The notes beneath the pieces were generated by a model. The model made no database searches. It worked only from the letters and a program-made list of their open reading frames with translations, and had not been told where the DNA came from. 64,000 nucleotides of DNA from Pseudocercospora fijiensis CIRAD86. Lineage: Eukaryota > Ascomycota > Dothideomycetes > Mycosphaerellales > Mycosphaerellaceae. Made by a program: the position numbers and the translations under genes. The stretch's first letter is position 1. Every line of letters starts with the position of its first letter. Positions 23,398-35,748 of the stretch are shown here, piece by piece. Location: assembly GCF_000340215.1 (NCBI RefSeq), contig NW_006921540.1, positions 490,377-554,376 on the forward strand. The letters run 5' to 3'.

Positions 23398-25376
23398 TCA
23401 ACGATGAAGCACATCATCGATACCCATTCGTTGTCGTTTCCGAGGTGTACTTTCGCCTTCGTCCTCGTCCAAGGATCTTTCGCGCTGGAAAGTGGCTTCG
23501 CTTCTCGGTATATTCGCCGTTCTCGACGGGCCTGCAGGCGGCGTTTCGATGCGCGTCGTTGGAGGATGCGCGGAACTGCCGATGATTGGTGGTAGCTGCA
23601 TGGCGCTGTGTGTGGAACTGGCTCCTGGCAGCTCACGTGCAGCACTTCGCGGGGTGAACGCGGTTGTTTCAGTTGGAGGCTCGGCGACCGGCAATCGAGG
23701 CGTTCCCGACGGCGGTGGCTGGTAGATCGCGTGAGGTTGGGTTGGCTGTTGCAGAGATTGTGGTTGCGTTTGTTGCTGATACGGTAGAGTGGGCTGGGGC
23801 GGCGGATATGATCGGTTTGATTGGTGACCAATGGATCGTAGAGGAGCCATCAACGGCGATGCTGCCGGAAACGGTGTGTAAGCAGAAGCGGGCGCGGAAT
23901 GCGTTGCAAAAGGTCGAGTAGTCGTGTAGCCATCCGATGATTGTGTTTGCAATGGCATTGCAGCAGGCATCCGAGCATAGAGCGGCGGTGGTGGTGGCGG
24001 CTCGACAGGGCGAAAGGTCGGTAGGGTTACCGCTACGAAGAATGCATTTGCTTTAGCAAGCCTCACACGGGCAGGAAATGTCACTGCAGCGTGGCCCATC
24101 TGTGTCTGGGTCCAATTGTAGGTGCGGTCATCGAAACCTTGGGTGTACCGTTCGACGTCTGCCTCCAATGCGCCATTGAGAGGATCCTGGCCAGGCTGAA
24201 CGATCGGCGGCATGTAGACCGGCTCACGCGCTTCACGCTCTGCTCTCAATCGCGCACGAATAGCTTGAAAGCTTTCCCCGTCCATAGGCATGGCAATATC
24301 GCTCAATTGCCGGCCAGCGACTTCCCGCCCGCCCACCATGATGTGACGATAAGGCATGTTTGCCTTGATAATGACTAGGTCAAGGTCAAGGAACACGGTA
24401 GGAACCTCATACCCATGCTGCACAGAAGGCGCAATAGGATGGTAGTGGAAGTCGAATGTAGGTCTCGTTGCTGTCGGCGGAGGAGGCAATGGATATGTCG
24501 GACTTGCGACTGCGCCAGAGCTATCGCTGCCCTGTGAGCGGAGCGAACGAAAGGATTCTGCTCTTCGAGGTCTGGTTGCAGCTAGCGGTCGTGTCGACGG
24601 ATCAGAGCTGCCAGATGGAATCGCTGTTGTCGGCCTTGCCTCAGGTAGCGTTTGCTCGACTTTGAAGTCGCCTTCTTCTCGTAGGCGTGGTCTTCCGCGT
24701 TTCTTGTGCTGGACATCGAAGCATGTGTCCTGACAATAGGTCAATCATTAATCGATGGTCTGTGCAAGTCCACGAAGGACATCCATACCTGTTTTCCTGA
24801 CGCCACGCATCGAGCACAAGGTCGATTCACATCGCAACTCAGGTGAGCTCGCTTGCAATTGATACATGCCGAAGCAACATGTGCTTTGGATTTGCGTCCA
24901 CCTCTGGAACTGGTGGGGCGCGTACTCGGTTCATTCTCAGCAGAAGGTTGCCATGCAGTAGGTGCTGCTGAGGTTGGCTGTGACTGAGAAGACGTAGCAA
25001 CTGCTGCTGCAGAGGTTGGTGGAGGGAAGGATGGTGGCGAACGCGCATTGCCCGGCGCTTGTGCTGCAGGTTCATAGAATGGAGGGCCTAGCGATGAAGT
25101 AGCGATTGCCACTGCAGGCATAAGGGTCGAGGTGGCTGTTATGGAGGATGAAGTCGATGGTTGCGAGACGCTAGCGAGTGTGGCAGAGTGATCTTGAGGT
25201 AGCCTCGGTGGAGAAGGAGGATTTGACATCGGCGGCGAGGGATAGGAAACCTCGCCGTACCGAACCGGACGCAATAATGAACTGAGTTTACGCTTCAGAC
25301 TTCCAGGGTGCAGCAAGCTATGGTCGTGTTCTGGAGATTGACGTGTGGTTGTTGCCGATGCGCACTCGGTACACAT
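23398..25376 (-). CDS. Zn2Cys6 transcription factor with PAS-like region
   Basis: Two exons on the minus strand: 25376-24789 and 24729-23398 (639 residues). The intron (GTATGG..TGTCAG) splits the zinc cluster; splicing gives GKQ|DTCFD. The Zn2Cys6 cysteines are C171, C174, C181, C187, C190 and C199 (CINCKRAHLSC...CARC), followed by a basic HKKRGRPRLREE linker. Residues coded about 24,420-24,000 resemble a PAS fold (VFLDLDLVIIKAN...GGREVAGRQLSDI), a combination found in a group of fungal regulators. The rest is Pro/Gln/Ser-rich, with a basic TPRKRQRMG near the C-terminus that may be a nuclear localisation signal. The ATG at 25,376 is the first in frame. Target genes cannot be inferred. Confidence 0.85.
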
Positions 25377-28300
25377 TGCTCCCCAATGTTGTTCCAGGAC
25401 CAAGGTGGAACCGAGTCAAGTCGTCAAACTCCACGATTGATACTGCGCATGCATTTGGATAGCATACGCAAGGCGCAGAACAATGGATCTGTTTCGGGGA
25501 GGTCAGAGACGCCGCAGGTGGGCCCTTGAAGAATTATTAGGTCGAGAAGGCGGCGGGAGGTGGATGATGCGGTTTCAGCTGTCAGCCTGGTGCTGCTGTT
25601 GATGTATATCCTGTCGGACGTCCCCACGGGTAGCGTTGGTAGCAGTGTCGATGAAACCAAACTCCGGTATGAAGTGTGTCGGTACTGAAAGGAGTGAAAG
25701 AGCTAAGCATGGACAGAGGAATGAATGACTTGGAGGCAAAACCGAGACTTTTCCAGAGCGACGACCACTTGCGGAAAGTGTGTTCTGTGCAACACAATGA
25801 TGAGCTGGGTCCAAGAACGAAATCCGACACACGGCGGGTCGGGGCCTCCCTCTACATATCCCCACAGTCAGGCGGATTCGCTGGGCGGGAAATCGTGCAT
25901 CGCACCTTTAAAAGCTTTCCTGCTGGCCAAAGCACGACGACTGACGTCCTCCTCACATCCTTTTCCTTGCAAAGATATAACACGGACTAGTCGATCAGAG
26001 TGTCAGTGGATGTTTGCGTCTCAATATGGTCTTCGGCAGCAGAGTTGTACCTTCGGAAAGCATTACCCTGCTGGGTTCGCCTCCTTTGGCTGCGCTGAGA
26101 AAGAGGTGGTAAGCCAGCCGCGCAACACAGAGATGGGCAGTGCAAGCCAGCGACGAGAGATGTTGTGCACCGGCTCGTGCTTTGAGACCCTCGTGGGCCT
26201 GAGATCCTGGCAGTTGTGGCATAACTCTAATGCGTCGATGTCCGTGCCACTACCATTGACGGTGAACTGTGCTTAGCGAGGCTTGACCGACTGCACATCT
26301 CCCGCTGAACCTTCAGCGAATGCAATGATTGGGTCATGTGTGCCTCAATCTGTGCTCAGCGGCAGTCGCTGACAGCATTCAGCGGGGCAGAGTGGTCAAG
26401 CTGCGATTAGCAAGTAGCATGCGCATGCTCATCATGTCATAGGAATGAGCTGGGAAGCTCAAATATGAGCGCTATCCCAAGGGCGGTCACTTCCAGTCAT
26501 CTCTCTCGCAGCTCTGAACGCCTGAGGCACAGCAGCACTGCCAAAGCTGCAGATGGTGAGCACGGCCGGCGAGAAATGGCAAGCTCGCATCAAGCATTGA
26601 CTGATATTCGTTTCCCAGGCCCTGCCACGGTCTGCTACCGGTATCTTCTGCTGCGAAAGACCGGTGACGGTATCAATGATGTGCTGCTGCCAGAATAGCA
26701 TGACACCGTCACCGATGCATCCCTTGGCAGCACCTCGTGCATGATCTGCTTCATCACGAATGCATGCATGCAAGACGCGCAAATCTCGTGAGGCTCTTCC
26801 AAGTGCTGGAGAGTTCGGCCTGCGACGCAAGCGCGAAGCGATAGCGAGAACAACCACTCAGGCCCGGCAGGCCTCCCGCCATCATGCATGTGGCCTTGAC
26901 TTAGATCTCCGACGCGCTACGGAGATCGATGGCCTGCCGCCTGCAGGCAGAGAGTGAGGAGAGCCGGTGCGAGGGAGTCGTCGAGTCGAGGGCCCTCTGA
27001 GGCGCCTTACGTAGGCTTCGCACTGCCGAGACATGTGGCGCTTGAGCCAGCGCATCGGACACTGCTGGGAGGAGGTCATAGGAAGAACAATGAATAATGG
27101 CCATGGTCGGGAGGATTGGGTTGTTCAAAGAAGTGAAGTCAGTTAGGCTCGGAACGAATCCCCTGTCTGCCGACGGGTGTTCCGAGCGAGCGCATCACGG
27201 CGGCATTCCGTGTGCGGCGGCTCACATGGCCATCCCATCACGATGCCTTCACCGTCTACACGTAACCACATTGGCATTCCTCGGGAATACTATCGCGTGC
27301 CAGAATGCATGTCGGAAGGCTTCATCTTGGCACTCTACTGTAGATGTAAATAGCCTCCGGTCCACTCGTCAGCACGAGAGAATCTTCAGCCGATCGGCCC
27401 AGAATCCTACCGTTACTGGGATTGACCATCGATCAGCGCCAGAATGGTATGGACTGCATTGTATTCCAATGGATGCACATTTTCTGGGCAGTGCTGTACA
27501 GGATGTCTGCCGCCAGATATCTCAAAGTACCCCGGCAGTCATGCTCTCGAAACGATGGCGGTGATGCCAGTGTACATACAAGAGGATCTATCTGGCTGGC
27601 TATTTTTGCTGATGAGAACGAACGCCGTGCAACGAACGCAACGTGCCGGTTGGGTCGTGGTCGGTATGAAATAGCAGCGAACACCGACAAACGGGTGTGG
27701 CTGAAAAGGCCGTTGGCACTATTGGCGTGGGCAATGTTTACACTCATCACAGCCATGCTTTTCTGGACACTTGTTGTCATATGTTAGACTTGCTCTTTGA
27801 CCGACATACTGTAGTGCTAGAAGTTGGGACCCCTGGTCACTCCGCCCCCCCCCCCCCCCCCCGGGATCATGACTTCATCTGGTTCATGCGCGGTGCGTGT
27901 GCTGCAGGTACCGGTACCGCCCGTTGGAGCCCGGCTGTTGTTTGTGGCACGTGTAGGTAGAATATAGAATGTCTGTAGCTAGCTGTTCTATCTCTCCGAC
28001 GATTAATTCTTGAGGTCCGGACTTCAAAGCCTACTATTCGTGGCTGGTAGAGATGACATCTTTGCCGACTGAGACAAGATATGATCCATGTCTCGAGCTT
28101 CCTCACCACACCACACCACACCATTTCATCTGACGGTGCGAGCTGAGACTGTCTTGCACGCATCAAGTCCTGCGGAACTGGTTCGATGAGAGACACTGTC
28201 TTATTCTCCGCAAGGTCTAAAGCAATGAACATTTCCAGATGTTTGTGTCTCGCAAGGTCAGTCTTGACTGCTTTGAAATTCGGCACAGATCACTATCTAC

Positions 28301-28493
28301 AGCCTTCTCCTCCTCAAGTCGCGACTTGGCGATGATCCACGGAAAAACTTCCCCAAAACTACGTCGTCGTGCCCGATCGTGATACATGCCCGGACAAGCA
28401 TTCATGTTTTAGCGCAGAGGAGCCTGAGGGGTGCACTTAATTCTCATTCATCAAATCTAGAAAGTCATGCTTTCACAGCCGTAATCTACTTCA
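25377..28493. other. 3.1-kb intergenic region, no gene recognised
   Basis: Normal base composition, not RIP'd. Many short overlapping frames occur on both strands, none with a domain, conserved splice pattern or consistent codon bias. It includes a pure C tract at 27,845-27,862. It separates the divergently placed 5' end of the Zn2Cys6 gene from the 3' end of PRP22. It could hold non-coding transcripts or an unrecognised rapidly evolving gene. Confidence 0.35.
27845..27862. repeat. Homopolymer tract, 18 C
   Basis: An uninterrupted run of 18 C. Such tracts are prone to length error in sequencing and assembly. Confidence 0.9.
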
Positions 28494-31400
28494 CTATCCA
28501 AACGTGCCTCCACCACCTCTACCTTGCTTTCGCTGAGCGCTCAGCCTCCAATCATCTTCACCAGCAAAGCGGTTATGAAGAGGCTGTATTCTCTCAGCTT
28601 TCTTACGTTTCGACAACTCGCCATTTTTGCCGCCGGCAACTTTGAAGAATGTAGGAGCAGCTTCGACAAGCCACTTCGGCTCGATGGCGGTGACATTGTG
28701 CATGTACTCTCGTGTCGTCTCGACCAGAGAATGATAGATGACATGCTCGGCAGCTTTGCCGAATAGGGCGCTGGCAGGATGCATGTATACCGGAGTACCT
28801 TCGACGAGAGTCTTGTAGCCTTCCTGAGGGTCCTTGCGGGCGGAGTTGCGGAAGAAGCCTGCGCAAAGAGCTTGTCTGACCCGGGTGGTGTCGCGCCCGC
28901 AAGATATCACTTTCAGACGGTGACGCTCCAGGATCTGCACCAGTTGTTTCCGAACATCTTCCGCTCGCTTGATGTTGCGAGGTTGGATGAAGTTCTCGAA
29001 ACACCAGGCATCATTCTTGCCGGCATTCTTCCAGCCATTATAGACGTTCAGTAAAGTGAGGTGGTCTCCCGCTGGGTCATGGAAGCGAGCCTTCTTCTGG
29101 TCGGCTTGTTGCTGCTTTTCCTTGGGACGGTGGAAAATTGTTTGTACAGCTGAGATCATGGCGACAATGCTGAGCATTTCATCAGAACACCCGAGATCCA
29201 CTGAAGTGATGAGAGATTTCCCTAATGCTGGGTCCATGGGGAAATCTGCCATTCGCCTTCCAAGTCTTGTGAGAAGACCTTCATCGTCAAGCGCGCCCAG
29301 AGCGTACAATTCTTCCAAAGCTGTAAGCATAGTATTGGTAGGCGGCGGGTCCATGAAGTCAAATCCAAGCAGATCGTTGATTCCCATTGCTTTCAGCATG
29401 AGAATGGTGTTTGACAGATTCTGGCGTTGAATTTCTGGAATCGTTGTTGGAAGCATCTCATTCTGGAAAGCAGATTCGGTGTAAAGCCTGAAGCACTTGC
29501 CCGGTCCGGTACGTCCAGCACGTCCAGCTCGCTGCTTCGCCTGTGCCTGTGAGATGGGCGTGACCTGCAGTCGGTCCATACCAAGCTTTGCATCGTAAGC
29601 AGTTTGTTTCACGAAACCCGGGTCAATGACGAAGTATATTCCATCGATGGTGATACTGGTTTCCGCGATGTTGGTCGCTATCACAATTTTCCTGCTACCA
29701 CCGGGGGCAGGCTCGAAGATGCGGCTGGCAATTTCTGAGGGCAAAGCTCCATAGATTGGCAGAATGATCAGCTCTGGTACTGACGGTCCTAGTGCTTTCA
29801 TGCGCTCGTGAAGGATCTCGCAGCTTGTGTCAATCTCCTCTTTACCTGTAAGGAAGAGGAGGATGTCGCCAGCTTTCTCGGTCAGATGTATCTGCATCGC
29901 TGTCGTCAAAGCAGCATCCAAGTAGTCACTTTCAGGCTCGCGGCTGTACATGATCTCGACTGGGAACGTACGGCCAGGGATGGTCAAGATCGGGCACTGC
30001 AAGAAGTACTCCGAGAACTTTTCTGCATCAAGTGTTGCCGAGGTGACGATGAGCTTCATGTCAGGGCGTTTCTTCAAAGTCTTCTTGAGCAGCCCGAACA
30101 ACACATCAGTGGCGATGGTACGCTCGTGCGCCTCATCAAGCATGATTACGCTGTATTTGCTGAGCTCAGGATCGAGTAGAATCTCACGTTGCATGATACC
30201 GTCAGTCATGTACTTGATCTTGGTGCTGGAACTGGTCTTGTCCTCGAATCGTATGGTGTAGCCCACTTCCTCGCCGAGACGACATCCAACCTCATCTGAC
30301 ACACGGGCTGCCACCGACATGGCCGCAACACGTCGAGGTTGAGTACATCCGATCATGCCCTCGTTCGCAAAGCCGTCCTCTGCCAGGTACTGGGTAAGTT
30401 GCGTCGTCTTTCCGGATCCGGTGTCTCCAACCACAATCAAGAGCTGATTTTGTCGAACAGCATCGAGAAACTGCTTCCGCATCTTATATGCTGGCAAAGA
30501 TTCCCGCTGTTCCTTGATGGACATGGTTGTCCTCTTTCCTAGCTCGCCACGTCCAGTCGCGATCTTCTTCCACTCCGGCATTTCTGAAGCAGCAGCTTTC
30601 GGCTGTCGCAAATCGCTTGCAAATCTTCGCTCTCCCGGCGCGATCATGGGGTCATTCCATTCCTGATTGAGGTCTGTCTTCGCGGCTTCGGCTTTCGCCT
30701 TGTCTTGAGCTTCTGATTGTCGCATGTCTCGTCGCTCTTTAGCCAACACATCTCCCTGCATCGCAGCCCTATTCATGCTGCCGTCCGGAGCTTTGATGAC
30801 ACGAATTGGAGACAGCTCGAGAGATCGCTTGGTCTGGCCTGCCAAGAATGGCGGTTCCTCCTCACGGACCTCAATATCCACGTCTTCCTCTTCTTCGATA
30901 GTCTCTCCATTCATCGCAGCGTTGTATTCCTCGTCCAGATCAGGATAGTCGGCTGCCTTGACCACTCCCGACGCAATAAGCTGCCGTATCTCCCACCTTT
31001 CTGGGCTAGTCATTCTCTTTCGTTGTCTGATCCCATTTCCATTGCTTTCGATGACTGGCACAGCACCTCCAAAATCACTTGCACCTTTCAAGCCTACTGA
31101 ATTGGCACCTGTGCCGAGATGTATGCGCTTACTTGGAGCAAGATCTTGGCCCGACTGTTGGTCGACTTCCGCCATACTCAGCGAAATTCGCTTGTCCTGC
31201 ACTTTCATGACCTTGACCTTGACTTCCTGGTTCCTTGCCACAAGATCGCTTGGGTGATTGACCTTGTAGTCGGCCATGGCAGAGATATGAACGAGCCCAT
31301 CTACTTTGCCCTTGACCCCTTGCAGACTTACGAACACACCGAAATCTTTGACACCTGTCACTCGACCATCATAAATCTTGTATAGAATTGGCTCATCGTC

Positions 31401-32015
31401 CAGCTCCTGCCTTGGAGGTCGATCAAAAGAGTCTCTCCTGCTCCTGCGCTCTCGTTTCTCGTGCTTCTGATCCGACGGTCGGTGCGATCGCGTACGTCCA
31501 AACTCATCTTCGAAAAGGTAATCGTCGTTGCGCCGCTTCGGACTTCGTGATCTCGATCGTCTCGAACGCTTTGGTGATCTTTCGCGCACTGGTCGTTCCG
31601 GTGATATGCTACGCTTTCGCCCGTTCGACTTCGGCGGTCCTGCTAACGACTCCAGCGCTGCGAAAGTATCATCCAAGCCATCTTCGGGCTCGATGGCCTT
31701 GTCTGGAATTGCGAGGCCTTTGAAGACGTTTCCCTTCGATTCGCTGCCTTTGCTCGCTTTCTCTTCCCGAATGGCGCCATTCGGCTTGTGCTTCGGATGT
31801 AGCGTCCGGATCAAGCGATCTATGCTCTCACTTAGTGAGTCGGGAAAATCGAATTCGGCAAGTTTCTCTTTGAACTGGCTGATGTTTGCGCTTTGGGCGT
31901 GCTGGTCGATCACGAATTCGGCGATCGTTTTCTCGTTGATGCCCAAGTGGTTATTGATCTCGCTGGTGATTTTGCTCACCAGCGAGAGCACCTCCAGCTG
32001 CTCCAAGTCGTCCAT
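28494..32015 (-). CDS. PRP22: DEAH-box splicing helicase Prp22/DHX8
   Basis: An intronless 1,173-residue protein. The start is taken at ATG 32,015 because MDDLEQLEVLSLVSKI matches the family N-terminus, although the frame stays open further upstream. Order of domains: helical N-terminus, an RS-like segment (RSPKRSRRSRSRSPKRR, about 146-162), an S1 RNA-binding domain (about 207-281), then the helicase core. The core has Walker A GDTGSGKT (530-537), DEAH (627-630), SAT (659-661) and QRAGRAGRTGPG of motif VI. The C-terminal winged-helix and OB regions end with a Gly-rich tail. Prp22 releases spliced mRNA from the spliceosome and proofreads 3' splice-site use. Confidence 0.95.
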   Translation of the reverse strand: MDDLEQLEVLSLVSKITSEINNHLGINEKTIAEFVIDQHAQSANISQFKEKLAEFDFPDSLSESIDRLIRTLHPKHKPNGAIREEKASKGSESKGNVFKGLAIPDKAIEPEDGLDDTFAALESLAGPPKSNGRKRSISPERPVRERSPKRSRRSRSRSPKRRNDDYLFEDEFGRTRSHRPSDQKHEKRERRSRRDSFDRPPRQELDDEPILYKIYDGRVTGVKDFGVFVSLQGVKGKVDGLVHISAMADYKVNHPSDLVARNQEVKVKVMKVQDKRISLSMAEVDQQSGQDLAPSKRIHLGTGANSVGLKGASDFGGAVPVIESNGNGIRQRKRMTSPERWEIRQLIASGVVKAADYPDLDEEYNAAMNGETIEEEEDVDIEVREEEPPFLAGQTKRSLELSPIRVIKAPDGSMNRAAMQGDVLAKERRDMRQSEAQDKAKAEAAKTDLNQEWNDPMIAPGERRFASDLRQPKAAASEMPEWKKIATGRGELGKRTTMSIKEQRESLPAYKMRKQFLDAVRQNQLLIVVGDTGSGKTTQLTQYLAEDGFANEGMIGCTQPRRVAAMSVAARVSDEVGCRLGEEVGYTIRFEDKTSSSTKIKYMTDGIMQREILLDPELSKYSVIMLDEAHERTIATDVLFGLLKKTLKKRPDMKLIVTSATLDAEKFSEYFLQCPILTIPGRTFPVEIMYSREPESDYLDAALTTAMQIHLTEKAGDILLFLTGKEEIDTSCEILHERMKALGPSVPELIILPIYGALPSEIASRIFEPAPGGSRKIVIATNIAETSITIDGIYFVIDPGFVKQTAYDAKLGMDRLQVTPISQAQAKQRAGRAGRTGPGKCFRLYTESAFQNEMLPTTIPEIQRQNLSNTILMLKAMGINDLLGFDFMDPPPTNTMLTALEELYALGALDDEGLLTRLGRRMADFPMDPALGKSLITSVDLGCSDEMLSIVAMISAVQTIFHRPKEKQQQADQKKARFHDPAGDHLTLLNVYNGWKNAGKNDAWCFENFIQPRNIKRAEDVRKQLVQILERHRLKVISCGRDTTRVRQALCAGFFRNSARKDPQEGYKTLVEGTPVYMHPASALFGKAAEHVIYHSLVETTREYMHNVTAIEPKWLVEAAPTFFKVAGGKNGELSKRKKAERIQPLHNRFAGEDDWRLSAQRKQGRGGGGTFG

Positions 32016-33104
32016 GGCGAAGATGAGGATCGCAGCAACGAAATCGCCGGCGAACTTCCAGATGCCGTGCATGACTCGCGCACGGTACTGTACTGCAAGG
32101 CGGGTGCCGCCGAAGCCGAAGCCGAGAGCGAAAGCTGGCGTGCTAGGCTTCATCATCTTCACGTTTCCATCACATCTCCTTCTCGCTATGGCAGAAGCTT
32201 TTCATGTGAAGTCTTGTGAGTTCACCGTGCTGGCCGTCATCGCTCTGGCCGCTATCATCCTGGCGGAGTAACATGAATCCATGTAGAGCAGCTTCCAACG
32301 GAGCAGCTTCATTGCCTCAGCAGAAAGATGGTAGTCACACCCAATACCCTTCTTTACAGCTATCGATGCAAGCCCCTGCCATGTCTTCATTTTCAGCCAC
32401 TCATACAGGTCCAGCAAGACGAACATCTGCCGTGCTAAAGGTATTCAGGACAGCAGAACTTTGCGGAAAGATTCTCTCTCGAAATTCTTCAACTACCCTA
32501 CCTGCTGCTTGCCGAACACGCCTCGCCGATCTTCTCGGACACAATTATGGGCTCCTCAGGATGATCAAGCCAATGTCAAATGTGGAAGCATTGCGAGCAG
32601 CTCTCTCAGTACAAAAGGAAGACAAGGGACTTCGAGCGCTATTGAGGTAATCCTGCGCGAGCACGGCTGCTATTCGGAGAATCTCAAATCTCTCCTGCCA
32701 TGGCTCTATCACATGAGGGACCACAAGCCCCCTCGATCAAACCTATCAGATCACTTCCTGGGCTGTCCCACGACTATGAAAGTCTTCGAGCAAGTATCGA
32801 TTTGACCGGGATCGTTTTTGCGATATGCGACCATTCCATGTCCATACTGCGACTGGTCCTGAAGATGCTTATATTTGGACAATGTTGCACCGTCTGAGGA
32901 AAAAGATGGAAGAGCCTTAGGGACTTCAAACACCGACTGGAGTGCCGTCCGTAGTACCGCGATGCGCTACGTAGAGGGAAGAAGCGCAGCATCGATTCGA
33001 CGGCCAGGGCAACTTTGATTGTTATAGGTGGCGACGTGGGACATGCTTGAAGGAAGGGAGTCGGTTCTATAGGTTGCGATTCGATCGATTAAACAGACAC
33101 TCGT
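32016..33104. other. Intergenic upstream of PRP22
   Basis: Contains the PRP22 promoter at its left side and, near 33,060-33,104, the 3' flank of the phosphotransferase gene. Several short frames on both strands have no recognisable domain. Confidence 0.4.
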
Positions 33105-33914
33105 TCAGAAGAATCCGAAATACTTTCTCCGAATCGCATCCATGTTCCTGGCGTAAAGCAAAGGGGTTAGGAACTTGTCCACCTCCTCCTGCCAGAAGCT
33201 GTTCTGAGGATTAACATTCCATGCAGTAACATACTCCCAGTAAGGTGGAAGCCACCCTGCTGTCTCCCAGTCAAGAATCGCAACTACGCTATCCTCCTTG
33301 CAAAGGATATTGAGGCTACTCAGATCGCCATGCGTGAATATCGGCTGAGGCCACGGTTGATTGTAGAACGACGCTAGCTCTTGAAGTTCCGGGAATGCAT
33401 CGGCTGAGGGCACATTCAAGTCTAGGCCATCTACCAACGCGGAATGGAAATCGGAAATTTCGTCGAACGGTCCCCAGTAGAACTGTTTCGGGAGGCGAGG
33501 GTCGAAGATTGGGCCTCGATCGATATTCGAAACACCAGCACCATCCGGGCATTGTAATTTCCGTAGCTGCTCGACCATGCTCTTCAACTGAGAGAGAATT
33601 TTCAATCTCGACTTCTCCGTGCGGAGATGCCAATTGCGAGCAACAATAGTCCCTTCAATCCTTTGCATCACAATGTACACATGGCCTTTGTATCCGAAAG
33701 CCGAGTAAACCCTTGGAACCGGAATAGTAGGATTCTGTCTGACGAACTCCATTGCATTTGCTTCGGCGAGACTCGTCTGTGGCGTTGACTTGATGCATAG
33801 CTTTGATGATACAAACACGACACCTCCGGAACATCGAGAGTCATCCCTACTCATCACCTTGAAGAGAAAAGCAATCAAAGGACGGATCCAAGCCGAGCTG
33901 AGGTAGCGCTCCAT
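33105..33914 (-). CDS. APH-family (aminoglycoside phosphotransferase-like) kinase
   Basis: A single-exon 269-residue protein starting at ATG 33,914. The kinase-like fold shows the APH catalytic loop FTHGDLSSLNIL (H195, D197, N202) and the metal-binding ILDWETAGW (D215); the glutamate of the small lobe is probably in SLAEANAMEFV. The glycine-rich loop is short or absent, so the N-terminus may be truncated or an upstream exon missed. Such proteins are greatly expanded in filamentous fungi and their substrates are mostly unknown; no antibiotic resistance role should be inferred. Confidence 0.85.
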   Translation of the reverse strand: MERYLSSAWIRPLIAFLFKVMSRDDSRCSGGVVFVSSKLCIKSTPQTSLAEANAMEFVRQNPTIPVPRVYSAFGYKGHVYIVMQRIEGTIVARNWHLRTEKSRLKILSQLKSMVEQLRKLQCPDGAGVSNIDRGPIFDPRLPKQFYWGPFDEISDFHSALVDGLDLNVPSADAFPELQELASFYNQPWPQPIFTHGDLSSLNILCKEDSVVAILDWETAGWLPPYWEYVTAWNVNPQNSFWQEEVDKFLTPLLYARNMDAIRRKYFGFF

Positions 33915-34577
33915 GTTTGTGCATCTGCTGTGGAGTGGTTAGCAAGCCTAAGACCACATGTATTGACGCGGTGAACCTACGACCAAACAGCGAATGCTTG
34001 CTTATCTGGCAACACAATTGCAATCGTTTGGCTTGCTTCTGAAAGCGAGGTAGCGATAAGTAGTCCGCGGGTGCATGACTGCATTCACTTTGTTGGTGTA
34101 TGCAATACGCGGAAGCACGATCGCGCTGCAAGGAAAATGGAAGCGGAACTTGTCTGACTAAGCGTATGTTAAGTTAGTTAACGTTCATGATGAGCGGAGC
34201 GAACCTGGAATTGGACAGATAATTTGATGACCGAGATCGAGTTGGCATGAGATGCGATATTGCCCTCAATGTTGACTGGAGAGAGACAAAAAAAGTCCGC
34301 AGCGAAGTCTGCGGACGTATGATCGCACCTGCCAGACGTTTGCGGTCTTTGCACTGCGTATCATCGCAGGCCACAACACCTCCAGTCGTCAGTCAGGAGT
34401 GATCTTCTTCGGAGAGCTCGATCTCCAATGGGTGTAAAAGGGATGTTTCGCATTGAGGCAGCAGTAAGTAAGTACAGTAGCCTAGCGCCTCAACTCCGCG
34501 CTCGATGCACAGCCAGCTCTGCCCTGCCCCTTTGCCGCAAGTTTCGTTGCGGTATATGTGTGTATATCCATCCAGTT
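33915..34577. other. Intergenic, no gene recognised
   Basis: Promoter side of the APH-like gene and 3' flank of YPT6. No coding frame with support. Confidence 0.4.
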
Positions 34578-35319
<742 letters not shown>

Positions 35320-35748
35320 TGCTGCGGATAGATTCTTCGATGCCGATATGTATGTACTATGCGTGTGCGATGCAGCTATGCGGAGTACTGCGGTTGTGCT
35401 CGAGCTCGGAATGCGACTGCCTCCAGAAGTGATGATGCTAGTTGTTGGCTTGTTCGATGGCTTCCGGATTTGGCGGTGATGTCTCAGATGTGGAGAGGCG
35501 AGTGAGGGCGGCGACAGCAGTCACCCTGTCTTGTTTGTGTAGGTCGATGCGAAAATGAGGCCAGATGTTTGTCGACCTTCAGCATCAACACATTTCAGGA
35601 GACTTGTACCCACACAAATGTCCTCCATCCGCACGACTGGTGCAGGGATCTTGGAAATGGACCCTGAGCCGAGCCGGCGGAATCAGCTCCGCTCCGCAGA
35701 TTCTGGACTACTTAGAAATTTTGCCGCATATATCGCACCGCACCGAGA
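35320..35748. other. Divergent promoter region of YPT6 and NOP53
   Basis: 429 bases between two divergently transcribed genes. No coding frame with support. It must contain both promoters. Confidence 0.5.
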